A stretch of 64,000 nt of DNA from Puccinia triticina (Eukaryota; Basidiomycota; Pucciniomycetes; Pucciniales; Pucciniaceae). Shown one piece after another: positions 35,406 through 46,179 of this stretch. Under the pieces are notes generated by a model. The model was not told the origin of the DNA, did not search any database, and saw nothing but the letters and a program-made list of their open reading frames with translations. The translations under genes and the position numbers were made by a program. The stretch's first letter is position 1, and each line of letters begins with the position of its first letter. The stretch is from contig NC_070574.1 of the NCBI RefSeq assembly GCF_026914185.1, positions 1,364,501 to 1,428,500 of the forward strand, read 5' to 3'.

Positions 35406-35606
35406 TAGAGATGGCACTTTGCACCCGCCGGCGGGTACCCGCCACACTTCAGCACATAATTCTATGTGCTTGAAGGTACCCATTGCGCGCGTGCAGCTCC
35501 CTGCATGTATTCTTACTAAAATGGAACCCCTGGCGCCTGCAGGCACATAGAATTATGTGCTGAAGTGTGACAGGTACCCACCGGCGGGTGCCAAGTGCCA
35601 TCTCTA
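35406..35606. mobile_element. hAT-type MITE, 201 bp, inside hAT transposase
   Basis: Termini TAGAGATGGCACTTTGCACC and, inverted, TAGAGATGGCACTTGGCACC. Exact 8-bp duplication GCGTGTTG (35398-35405 and 35607-35614). GGCGGGTACCCGCC palindrome near the left end. Confidence 0.93.
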
Positions 35607-35923
35607 GCGTGTTGAACCAGCTGATAATGATTTGGCAAATTCAACAAGCCCTGCCCTGGACACGCATTGAGGACCCGTATCTTTGTGCAGCATTCCAGTA
35701 TGCAAATTCAAAAGCAACTCTTTACGGTTGAAAGTGGTTGGCTCAAGAATCCAAGAAGCTGTACTCAATGCTGAGGACACATGTTTTTTCCAAGTTGAAA
35801 GTGAGCTTTATCTGCAATAAAACTCTCTTACCATTTATTGCAGCTGAAATTTAAATTCTATCACATGCACCACAGAATCTCAATACCAAATTTACCCTTG
35901 TCCACAATGTCTGGACAACAAAG

Positions 35924-36138
35924 TAGAGATGGCCATTTTGCACCCGCTGGCGGGTACCCGCCACCTTTCAGAAGGCAACTGCGTGCACTTGCAGGTACCC
36001 ATGGCGGTGTGGGATGTTCAATCCTAGTAAAAATTTAAGGAATTCACTCCACAGCAGCCCTGGGTACCTGCCAGGGCACACAGTTGCATCCTGAAAGGTG
36101 GCAGGTACCCGCCAGCGGGTGCAAAATGGCCATCTCTA
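35924..36138. mobile_element. hAT-type MITE, 215 bp, inside hAT transposase
   Basis: Termini TAGAGATGGCCATTTTGCAC on both sides (inverted). Exact 8-bp duplication CAACAAAG (35916-35923 and 36139-36146). Same family as the 35406 copy. Confidence 0.93.
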
Positions 36139-38291
36139 CAACAAAGGGTAGATGTTTTGCATTCATTGGCGCAGCGGTTGCGTACATCAATGCAGATTGG
36201 AGATACGTTGTTCAACATTTAGCGCTGAAGATGATCCCCTGGAAGCATGAGGGTCACTTATTAACCCGGCCAATTGCTGCGCTCCTCAAAAAGCAAAACC
36301 TTGTTAAAAAGATTAGTTGAAAATTACCGCATCATCTTTTAACAGCTTTCATGTTCTAACTACTCTAATCTATGTTTTACATGTTGGCTCAGACCACGGA
36401 CTCAGGTTCAAACAATAACACAATGGCAACGGCAATGTATAAGCTTTTCTCTAAAGTTACAGGCGCCAAAGGGACCGAGTGGTTGTGGGACCCATCAACA
36501 ATGCATGCTTGCTGCTTTTGCCACAAACTGGCGCTTATTGTGAATGCGGGCCTAAAGGCACTTTTGCTCAACACCCTTCTGCCTGTGAAATCAAAGGAAT
36601 CTATCCTAGGGTTTTTTCCAGTTCTTAGAAAACTCACCAAAGAACTTGAACCTGAAGAGCCTGAGACAGCACCTTCTGTCAAGGTGGCAGCCTTGCCACT
36701 GAGTGAGGAGAATGCAGACTGGGGGAGCGACTACGGCAACGCTGATGCCAGTTTTTTGGAGTCTGAAGCCATCCATTGTGCCAATAGCAATGATGAAACC
36801 ATCCCTGATGGAGATAGCAACAAGGAAACTGAGCAGGCAAAAAGGAAATCAAAGAAGACTGCAGCTTCCAAAAAGCATGCCAATTTGACTAAACTGCTAA
36901 CTCTTACTCAGAAGGTAATTCCTTGCTGGTTAAATCACTTGAGGGTATTGGTTCAATCTAACAACTGCATTGTTTTTGAAGCTTGATGTTGTTATTAAGC
37001 AAATCACTTGTTTGGCTGCTCAACAGTCAAATTTTGATTGAACTGCCGCAGAACTGAATTTAAAAGTTGCCCTGCTGATTGCTGGTTATGGTATCCGATG
37101 AAACATCAGATACCAGAGCTACCAGAAAGCCCTTGACACTCGCGAGGTCATTGACCAGATCCTTAAACAGGATCAAGAGCCAAATGGTGCCGGACACTTT
37201 TCTGATGTGCTCTTTGCCCCAAAGGAGTGGAAGGCAATTGACAATCTGAATGCTAAGCTGGAGGCAAGTTACTCGAGATATTCCCACCAGGCCTGTATTA
37301 ACACAACAAGGGGCTATGTCCTGATTATGTTTTTTTACAGGTGTTTGTGAAGTTGACCTCTGAGATGGAACGCAACTCGGCTACAGGCGCCCATGTGATA
37401 CCAAAGTACCTGGAGCTGAAAGAGAATCTGATATCTCTGCGGCTGCAGATGTGTGTAGCTCCAGGCTTGGTCGTTTGCTCCCTTTGACTATGTCACGATC
37501 CGTCAGTCGTGAGGATGTTCCCCTCTCAGAGGAGTTTGCTGAGGCTGGAAAGGCTTTGGGTGCTCTGATCCCCAAGCCTAAGGAATGGATAGATTTTCAT
37601 CCCTACTAAGTATTGGTACTGGCCACATCTGGCCAGTATAGTATTGTTATTTTTTTTGGTTCTTCCTTCATTTGGATATAGTATTTTCCAAAAAAAAAAA
37701 AAAAAAATCCTCATGTCATTGGATATAGTATTGAAAATCCAATACCAAAAATGAAAATAACAGTACTGTGATTGGACCAAAAAAATAAGATAACAATACT
37801 ATTAAGAAAATATGAGGCAAAACTAGAGGTTGAATTTCAGTGAGATGAAGAACAAGAATAGAAAAAGACTATAAAGGAACTGAAATGAAGAATACCTAAA
37901 GGACCACGTGGTAAGCACGAGACAAGGAACAAGGAAAAAAAAAAAACAAACAAACAACAAGGACAAGAGACTGAGAGCAAAAAGTCAGTACAAGAGAAGA
38001 CAGGACACAACAGGAAAGAGGAAAGAAGAGTTACCACCACTCTTGATCCAAGATGCAGGTGACCTCGTAGCAACGACAATTGAGACTGATTTAGGGAATC
38101 AAAATTGTTTGCTGGTGTGTATCGGATGCTGGTGGTTCCAGACCAGATGAGGGAAGGTTCAGTGAGTGTGGGTCCGTCTGAGATACAAGGGGTCCACAGC
38201 GCTTGCTGCAACAGAACAACTCGCGCGCGCGCTCTCCAAGCTGAAATTCTGACAACTATAACAATATCCGTAAAGTAAAGGCCCATTATTG

Positions 38292-38447
38292 AAACTACCA
38301 AAGTAGTGATATTTGCGAACTGATCAGACTGTAGCTGCTACATTGGGCGATTTGTGGTCAGTAAAGGTACATAATGAAACTTTGGGGGCTTGTAAATATT
38401 TTGGTCACCATCTGGCAGAAGTGTTCCCACGCTGGGATGAGATATAG
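38292..38447 (+). repeat. 173-bp satellite fragment between two nested insertions
   Basis: About 0.9 monomer, bounded by the hAT element on the left and solo LTR 2 on the right. Confidence 0.9.
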
Positions 38448-39399
38448 TGTCAGCCTGTATGTAACTAACCGTGTCTGAGAGGGTTGTTACTATCAAGATG
38501 ATGGTGTAAGATGCCAAGGATGGGCCAATGGGTTTGTGGTAAGACCTGTAAAAGGTTTCACTCTATCAGTAATCTTGACTGAGAGGCTTGCTCAATTAAG
38601 GCGCATCCAGATCAACACAGAGTGTTAATAGGCATCCAAGGAATAACTCAACTTGGGTTCGTGGTTTTACCTACAGAAAGGTAAGGGTAATCAAGAGTTG
38701 AGAGTATTCCTGAATTGAATGATGGGTGAGAATGAAAGCACTGTTTAACTATAGTATGGGTTAAACTTTGCTGTAATAATATTCTGAGGGATAAACAGTC
38801 CTGGGGGGCGTGTTTATATAGAAGGGAATGAGCAGGAGGGAACATGAGGCGCTTGGAGGCGCTTCAGGACCAGGGGGGAACTGGAAGCGCTCAAGGGAAG
38901 CAGATCCTCATGAGGATCAACATTGGAAATGATCAGGGCAGTGTAATGATCAGTACTGATCCTGGATCAGTAGCTGTGTACACTAGCTGATCATAACCAA
39001 TCATTGATTCCATTCAGTGCTCTTTGAATTGGATTACATCATGTATTTTTTATGTATTTATATCATAACCAATATGTTATGTGTATAGGTACTGAGGCGT
39101 AACAGGGGATAAATGAGTGATACCTGTCCTGGTGTATTTCACGTGTACAGTAATATTACAATGTATTGTAATCTTACTGTTGCACGTAACTTAACTCTCA
39201 TAACAGCAGTACATTATGGTAACTGTATTTAACTATGGTTATCTGTAATGTAATGTATAACAGGAGTACATTCTTAAGGTTGTATCTAATGATATACATA
39301 TGTAATAAAGGCGTAAAAGGTAATGTACTATATGTAATGTGAACAATTGCAGGTACTTGGTACGTGTAAGGTACTGTGACATGTACTCTGTGGCTGACA
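38448..39399 (+). mobile_element. Solo LTR 2 (952 bp) inside the satellite
   Basis: Begins TGTCAGCCTG, ends GTGGCTGACA, with exact 5-bp duplication TATAG (38443-38447 and 39400-39404). The same terminal heptamer as solo LTR 1 suggests a related family. A TTTATATAG box lies near 38811. Confidence 0.88.
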
Positions 39400-41904
39400 T
39401 ATAGTGGCAGAAACACCAAGAAACTACCAAAGTAATGATATTTGGGAACTGATCAGACTGTAGCTGCTACATTTGGGGGTTTTGTGGTCAGTAAAGGTAC
39501 ACGTTGAAATTTTGGGGGCTTGTAAGCATTTTGGTAACCATATGGCGGAAGTATTCCCATGCTGGGATGAGATATAGTGGCAGAAACACCCAGAAACTAC
39601 CAACTTAGTAATATTTGGGCTCTGATCAGACTGCAGCTGCTACATTTGGGGGTTTTGTGATCAGTAAAGCTACATAATAACCTTTGAGAGCCTGTCAACA
39701 TTTTAGTGACCATATGGTATGAGAATTCCCACCCTGGGATGGGATATAGTGGCAGAAACACCAAGAAACTACCAAAGTAGTGATATTTGGGGACTGATCA
39801 GACTGTAACTGCTACATTTGGGGGTTTTGTGGTCAGTAAAGGCACATAATGAATCTTTGGGAACTTTTCAACATTTTGGTAACTGTATGGCAAAAGGATT
39901 CCCACACTGAGATGAGATATAGTGGCAGAAACACCAACAAACTACCAAAGTAGTGATATTTGGGAACTGATCAGACTGTAGCTGCTACATTTGGGGGTTT
40001 TGTGGTCAGTAAAGTTACATGATGAGACTTTGAGGGCTTTGTAACATTTTGGTAAGCACATGGCAGAAGAATTTCCACGCCAGGATGGGATATAGTGGCA
40101 GAAACACCAAGAAACTACCAACTTAGTGATATTTGGGCTCTGATCAGACTGTATCTGCTACATTTGGGGGTTTTGTGGTCAGTAAAGGTACATAATGAAA
40201 CTTTGGTGGCTTGTTAACATTTTGGTAACCATATGGCAGAACGATTCCCATGCTGGGATGAGATATAGTGGCAGAACCAACAAGAAACTACCAAAGTAGT
40301 AATATTTGGAAACTGATCAGACTGTAGCTGCTACATTTGGAGGTTTTTTGGTCAGTAAAGGTACACAAAGAGACTTTTGGGGCTTTTTGACATTTTGGTG
40401 AGAATATGGCGGAAGAATTTCCACCCTGGGATGGGATATAGTGGCAGAAACACCAACAAACTACCAAAGTAGTGATATTTGGGAACTGATCAGACTGTGG
40501 AACTACCAAAGTAGTGATATTTGGGAACTGATCAGACTGTAGCTGCTGCATTTGGAGGTTTTGTGGTCAGTAAAGGTACAGAATGAGACTTTTGGGGCTT
40601 TTTAACATTTTGGTGAGCATATGGCGGAAGAATTTCCACCCTGGGATGGGATATAGTGGCAGAAACACCAACAAACTACCAAAGTAGTGATATTTGGGAA
40701 CTGATCAGACTGTAGCTGCTACATTTGGGGGTTTTGTGGTCAGGAAAGGTACATAATGAATCTTTGGGGGCTTGTTAACATTTGGGTCACCATCTGGCAG
40801 AAGCATTCCTATGCTAGGATTAGATATAGTTGCAGAAACACCAAGAAACTACCATTTAGTGATATTTGGGGACTGATCAGACTGTAACTGCTACATTTGG
40901 GGGTTTTGTGGTCAGTAAAGGCACAAAATGAATCTTTGGAAACTTTTCAACATTTTGGTAACCGTATGGCAGAAGGATTCCCACACTGGGATGAGATATA
41001 GTGGCAGAATTGAAACACCAAGAAACTACCAAAGTAGTGATATTTGGGAACTGATCAGGCTGTAGCTGCTACATTTGGGGGTTTCGTGGTCAGTAAAGGT
41101 ATAGAATAAATCTTTGGGGACTTTTCAACATTTTGATAACCATATGGCAGGAGGATTCCCATGCTGGGATGAGATATAGTGGCAGAAACACCAAGAAACT
41201 ACAAAAGTAGTGATATTTGGGAACTGAGCAGACTGTAGCTGCTACATTGGGGGTTTTGTGGTCAGTAAAGGTACATAATGAAGTTTTGGGGACTTTTAAA
41301 CATTTTTTTTGCCATCTGGCAGAAGGATTCCCATGCTGGGATGAGATATAGTGGCAGAAACACCAAGAAACTACCAAAGTTGTGATATTTGGGAACTGAT
41401 CAGACTGTAGCTGCTACATTTGGAGGTTTTGTGGTCAGTGAAGGTACCTAATGAAGCTTTGGGGCCTTTTCAACATTTTGGTGAACATACAGCAGAAGAA
41501 TTCCCACACTGGGATGAGTTATAGTTGCAGAAACACCAAGAAAGTACCAAAGTGGTATTATGTGGGAACTGATCAGACTGTAGCTGCTACATTTGGGAGT
41601 TTTGTGGTCATTAAAGGTACAAAATCAATCTTTGGGGGCCTGTCAATATTTTGGTAACCATATGGCAGAAGGATCCCCACACTGGGATGAGATATAGTGG
41701 CACAAACACCAAGAAACTACCAAAGTAGTGATTTTTGAAAACTGATCAGACTGTAGCTGCTACATTTGTGGGTTTTGTGGTCAGTAAAAGTACATAATGA
41801 AACTTTGGGGGCTTTTCAACATTTTGGTAACAATATCTTGGAAGAATTCCCATGATGGGAAAAGATATAGTGGCAGAAACACCAAGAAACTACCAAAGTA
41901 GTGA
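39400..41904 (+). repeat. 173-bp satellite, right arm, main block (about 14 monomers)
   Basis: Same monomer and orientation as 31906-34204, with one partial duplication near 40440-40530. Conserved points are GGCAGAAACACCAAGAAACT, GATATTTGGGAACTGATCAG and TTTTGTGGTCAGTAAAGGTA. Confidence 0.92.
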
Positions 41905-42161
41905 TATTTACATTGTAGCTGCTGCACAATGGATTTGACCCAAAACACAAAATTCCTGGGGTTCATATGCAGAAAAATTGACCAATAAAATTTTATATGG
42001 AAATATTCCTCATTAATCTATGGTTGATAACAAAAGTAGATAAAAAAAGAACCTGACAAAAATATGCTAAACCATGGCAAACTAATCTCAAAAAGGTCTT
42101 CTTTGCATGTAGCACTTCAAGTATGATGTGCAATATCTTCAGGAAATTCAATCAACCAAAT
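41905..42161 (-). repeat. Right terminal inverted repeat of the foldback-like element
   Basis: Inverted partner of 30979-31240, ending ...AATCAACCAAAT at 42161. Confidence 0.8.
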
Positions 42162-42263
42162 GAACAATGTGTGCAGGATGGTGTCATGAGAGAGGGCAGG
42201 GGTCAATGTTTTTCTTTTTTGAAAAAAAGTAGATTTAGAGACTTCTGATAGCATCAATTGTTG

Positions 42264-42298
<35 letters not shown>

Positions 42299-42559
42299 GA
42301 CCTGGATTAATCCTAAAGCTTGCAATGTCTTTTTTCATGAAGAATTGAATGATGTATGTAGAAATTTATGAATGTTATCAGCCAAAAAAAAAAAAAAGTT
42401 TCCTGTGGCTTGAAGCTAACACCGGGGGAAGGAGAGAGATTATAGAAGAGTATTAAGGAAACATGGAACACAAAAAAAGATATCAAGAGGAATAAAAAAA
42501 AAAGATCAATATAAATTGATCAATATACGCTATATTGATCAATATACAATATTGCAAAT
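42162..42559. other. Low-complexity spacer with poly(A) runs
   Basis: A run of about 24 A ends near 42293 and a second of 13 A lies near 42390, followed by repeated GATCAATATA. No coding sequence seen. Confidence 0.5.
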
Positions 42560-44225
42560 TCATCCATCTTGGTAGTGAATGAGGAGCTGAAGCCCGACCC
42601 GCCGGCGGCCACTGACAGCACACCCACCGCCAACTGCGCTCTTGCCAAGCCTTTGTACATGGAGCTGAAGGCCAATGTGCTGGACGGCAGCTTTTGCAAT
42701 GTTCACGATGAACCTCACCACGCAAACTCCCCGCCGCCTGATGACTCTTTGCCTAATGCCAACTTTCTGCCTGCTGCAGACTGCCTGGCTAATGACAACT
42801 TCACAAACGCCCCAGCCGCTGAATTTGTCCCCAAGGAGCTCAAGGCCAATGTTGTTTGTAAGTTTTTATCTCAACCTTGTCATCTTTTATCTTCCTTGCA
42901 ACTTATTCATTTCCTCTGCCCACCCTACACCTCTTCTCAAGCAATCTCACCCACCGCCAATGAGGAGCTCAAGCCCAACCCACTGGCGGCCATTGTCAGC
43001 CCACCCACTGCTGACTGCGGTCTTGCCAAGCCCGTGGACGAGGCGCTCAAGGATGATGTGCTGGAAAGCAGCCCCCATGATGTTCATGAAGGAACCCACC
43101 ACGCATACTCCCCGCCGCCTGCCAACTCCTTGCCCACTGCCGACTTTTTGCCCACTGCTGGCACCTCGCCTGCTGACAACTCTTTGCTTGCTGCCAACTC
43201 CTCACCTGCTACTGACTCGTTGGCCAATGACAACTCCTTGCCTGCTGATGACGCCTCCCCCGCAGAAGTCTTCACCAAGGAGCTCAAGACTGATTTTGTT
43301 TGTAAGTTTTCATCTCAATCATGTCCATTTTCATCTTCCTCACAGCTTATTCATTTCCTCTGCCCACCCCTCTTCTCAAGCAATCTCACCCACCGTCAGT
43401 GAGGAGCTCAAGCCCAACCCACCGGCGGCCATTGTCAGCCCACCCACCGCCAACTGCGCTCTTGCCAAGCCCGTGGACAAGGCACTCAAGGCCAATGTGC
43501 TGGAAAGCATCCTTGGCAATTTTCATGAAGGAACCCGCCACCTGCTGACTCCTTGCCTACTGCCAAATCTTTTCCCACTGCTGACGCCTTGCCCGCTGCC
43601 AACTCTTTTCCCACTGCTGATGCCTTGCCCGCTGCCAACACCTTGCCTGCTGCCAACTCCTTGCTTGCTGCCAACGCCTTGCCTGCTGCCAACTCCTTTC
43701 TTGCTGCCAACTCCTCACCTGCTGATGGCTCTTTAGCCAATGACAACTACTCACCTGCCCCAGCCATCAAGGCTGTCACTGAAGAGCTCAAGGCCAACAT
43801 TGCTTGTAAGCTTTCATCTCAATCATGTAATTTCTCATCCTCCTTGCAACATATTCATTTCCTCTGCCCATCCTGCACCTCTTCTCAAGCACTCTCACCC
43901 ATTGCCAATGGGGAGCTCAAAACCAAACCACCGGCGGCCATCGTCTGCCCACCCACCACCAACTGCCCTCCCGCCAAGTCTGTGGAAAAGGATTTGAAGG
44001 CTGATGTGATAGAAAACAGCCTTGGCAATGTTCATGATGAAACCCACCACACAAAATCCCCGCAGCCTGCCAATGCCTTGCCTTCTGCTGCCGGTTCCTC
44101 ACCAATTGCCAACTCTTTGCTTGCTGCCAGTTTGTGGGCAAGCGCAAGAAATGAAGCATGCCATCCTCACACCACAATTTGTTGTTTTGTTTACCATCTT
44201 TTCCACACTACACTCTTTTGATTTG
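42560..44225 (+). CDS. Tandem-exon Pro/Ala/Ser-rich protein gene (four repeated exon-intron units)
   Basis: Four diverged ~470-bp units, each an exon plus an intron. Exons 1 and 2 open with (N)EELKPxPxAA and carry ANCALAKP, a KANVL/KDDVL block, NVHDEPHHA or DVHEGTHHA, and repeats of LPxADxLPA. Each ends in a KELKxxxV block, a GTAAGT donor and, after about 80 bp, a TTCTCAAG acceptor. All introns are phase 1, so exons are interchangeable. Exon 3 (from about 43396) lost about 16 bp at 43530-43545 and shifts frame, then runs into an 18-bp minisatellite (LPAANS units). Exon 4 ends near 44225. No signal peptide or known domain is visible. The first exon and start are not defined; it may already be a pseudogene. 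Confidence 0.55.
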
Positions 44226-44487
44226 TACACACTGTGTTCTTTTTTGCATTGATTGTCACTCTCAAAGCTGATGTGCTTGACAGGAACGCATCTGGAGATT
44301 CAAGTCTGCCACTCACGTGTTACCATGTTTCCATTCATTTACTTTGTTTTTATGTCTGTCTATGCTCTGAAATATAACCCACGCTCCTTTGTCTTGCCCG
44401 GGAGGCAAGGCCAGCACAATTGGCACTTCTCAGATGAACAAAAAAAAAAAACAGCATATCCAGTTTTTTTTTACAGCATATGATGTT

Positions 44488-44517
44488 TAACAGGTTTCTT
44501 AATTAAGAAACCTGTTA
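44488..44517. repeat. 30-bp perfect palindrome
   Basis: Arms TAACAGGTTTCTTAA / TTAAGAAACCTGTTA with no loop. Confidence 0.9.
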
Positions 44518-44753
44518 GATATAACCTGGAACTTGAGCCTCAATTTATGCTGAATGCTTGATGAATTTATGTTTAATTTATGCTCAATTGAGCTCATGGC
44601 ACTTTGGAAAGGAGTTGAATTCAATTGAAAACCAGCTACAACTTGAATCTAGTTATTACTGGAACTATTTTAGAACACATTTTCAACTACCTTGCAAAGC
44701 AATATCTAATACTTGGCAGAAACAAGGTATTTACCACAGGAATCATATATTTC

Positions 44754-45060
44754 TAGAGCTGGCCCCTATCATCCGTTGGTGGGTACTTGGCACCTGGGGG
44801 CAGGTACCTGTGGCAGTGCACAGGTATCCTCCGGCGGGTGCGGGTGTCTAGTCTGGGTCCAAATTCAGGCAGGTAATTGCGCACAAATTGCCATTCTGCA
44901 CAGCTCTGCTTGCCCCTAGTGCCAATTGGCGGGTACCCGAGGAAGTATGCAGGTAAAAGCCAGGGGGTGCCAGGTATGGGTGCGGGTATCCATTCTGGGT
45001 CAAAATTCAGGAAGGTACCTGCACCCGCTGCAGGTACCCGGGTGCAAAGTGCCAGCTCTA
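44754..45060. mobile_element. hAT-type MITE, 307 bp
   Basis: Termini TAGAGCTGGC on both sides (inverted). Flanks TATATTTC and CATATTTC match at 7 of 8 positions. Internal GGTACC(C/T)G motifs as in relatives. Confidence 0.82.
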
Positions 45061-45127
45061 CATATTTCATTCTATCATGTTTTTATCATAAATCCCAAAA
45101 AGCTTGAGATATGTTAGTGGTACACAA

Positions 45128-45690
45128 AAAGATACACATGTAAGTTTGTGTGACACATTCTTTAGTTGCTGAAGTTTTTCACAAAATATTTGAAGTTCTG
45201 GGAAAAGTCCTGTGGAAAAAACCCTCATATTAATCAGAAGCTGTGTATGACTTCAGAAAATATCCCCAAAATCATTTGTGTACATATGGCTGAAAGTTAT
45301 AAACAATTTTTGAAGGGTCCACCTAAGCCCCTGGCTCCGCATGAGCACTCAGGCTGGCATCACTTGGCTTAGTGATGAAAAATGTGACACACCAGCACAC
45401 ATGTGTAAATTTGTGTGACACATTCTTCAGCTGCTAAATGTTGTCCAAAGGGAGTTAGAATTCTGGGAAAAGTCCAGGGGAGCCTCAGATTACCCAGGGT
45501 TTGTGAATGAATTCAGAAAATCTCCTCAACAGGATTTCTGTACTGATGGATGAAAATCAGATACAATTATTAAAGGATTCAGCTAATTTGCCCCTGGGTC
45601 CACGGGGCACTCATCTTGGCATGATATAGCTGGGTGATGGTCCACGTGTCACACAAACGGGCGCGTGTACGTTTGTGTGATACAATGTGT
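45128..45690 (+). repeat. Diverged ~270-bp tandem duplication
   Basis: ACATGT(..)AARTTTGTGTGACACATTC recurs at about 45135 and 45400, and a third start at about 45663. Each is followed by TTCTGGGAAAAGTCC and TTCAGAAAATMTCC. No coding potential. Confidence 0.7.
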
Positions 45691-45784
45691 CACAGAAACC
45701 CACACAGGTTATATGGGTTTGTGACAGTGGGCCCCACAGCGCCAAAGTCAAACCGTAGTACCAGAGCAAAATCAGACCTCGCAC

Positions 45785-45925
45785 TAGAGCTGAGACTTTT
45801 CACCCGGGTACCTGCAGCGGGTGTGGGTACCTGCCTGAATTTGGACCCAGACTGGACACCTGCAACCGGAAGATACCTGCGCACTTCCACGGGTACCCAC
45901 CAACAGGTACTAGGGACCAACTCTA
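45785..45925. mobile_element. hAT-type MITE, 141 bp
   Basis: Termini TAGAGCTGAG and, inverted, TAGAGTTGGT. Flanks CCTCGCAC and CCTCCCAC match at 7 of 8. The shortest family copy; contains GGGTACCTGC motifs. Confidence 0.75.
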
Positions 45926-46179
45926 CCTCCCACAGTATCACTACACTCCATCCAAATTTTTCACCATGTGTAATAGGAACAACTTAAAAAGAACTGGCAG
46001 CTTTTTGGTGTGTACCCTGAAAACAAATACAAAAACCATTTCAGAAAACCCTACTGGGTATGGGTTTCCAAAGAGGTCAAAAATCATCATAATTGAAATA
46101 TGAGGAACTTTGATCAAGTAAAACTTATCATTAAAATGGCCTTGTTTTTGGCATAGGTATAGCATACATTTTACACATA

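Larger units (their letters stand above)
34516..37609 (+). pseudogene. hAT transposase, multi-exon, interrupted by two MITEs
   Basis: Starts MALQPPKEPS at 34516 with a basic, Pro/Lys-rich N-terminus. A BED-type zinc finger (35150-35260) shows YKCRWCNSIYHG followed by VVFHCDGY (C-x2-C...H-x-C). Then come LNQLIMIWQIQQALPWTRIE (after MITE 1), VHNVWTTK, GRCFAFIGAAVAYINADW (after MITE 2), and TTDSGSNNNTMA with the catalytic Asp. CFCHKLALIVNAGL is the CxxH block, followed by an acidic linker. The C-terminal hAT region has FAPKEWKAIDNLNAKLE and LTSEMERNSATGAHVIPKYL. It ends FHPY-TAA at 37607-37609. Stops occur (for example in LYG(stop)KWL and GS(stop)DGL), and both MITEs interrupt the frame, so it is dead. 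Removing either MITE with one copy of its duplication leaves the frame in register. Confidence 0.85.
34205..38291 (+). mobile_element. hAT transposon, 4.1 kb, nested in the satellite
   Basis: Termini CAACAATGGGCCTATA and, inverted, CAATAATGGGCCTTTA. The satellite motif AAACTAC is present on both sides (34198-34204 and 38292-38298); a full 8-bp duplication is likely but ambiguous because of one satellite variant. Contains the transposase gene and two MITEs. Confidence 0.78.
30979..42161. mobile_element. Foldback-like element built from inverted ~173-bp satellite arrays
   Basis: Outer ends 30979-31240 and 41905-42161 are inverted copies of each other (ATTTGGTTGRTTGAAYTTCC, then AAGATATTGCACATCA). 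Inside them are arrays of a ~173-bp monomer. The left array (31241-31905) points one way and the right array (31906 to 41904) the other. The terminal monomers on each side share private variants (CTTCCAAGATATTGTTACC), so the two arms are true inverted copies. The right arm is much longer (about 5.2 kb without nested elements). Inserted are a hAT element (34205-38291) and a solo LTR (38448-39399). No protein is encoded by the arrays. Structure matches foldback elements; the superfamily and target duplication are not resolved. Confidence 0.7.

Noticed and set aside
37837..38301. Minus-strand 154-codon hydrophobic open frame at the hAT right end
   Set aside because: It overlaps the TIR and satellite, is compositionally biased, and has no domain.
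42270..42293. Poly(A) run as evidence of a LINE or retrogene 3' end
   Set aside because: No coding sequence or target duplication precedes it; several A-runs occur nearby.
42675..43736. A 353-codon Leu/Pro/Thr-rich open frame
   Set aside because: It is an alternative frame of the tandem-exon gene; it runs through the consensus introns, and its repeats are a shifted reading of LPAANS units.
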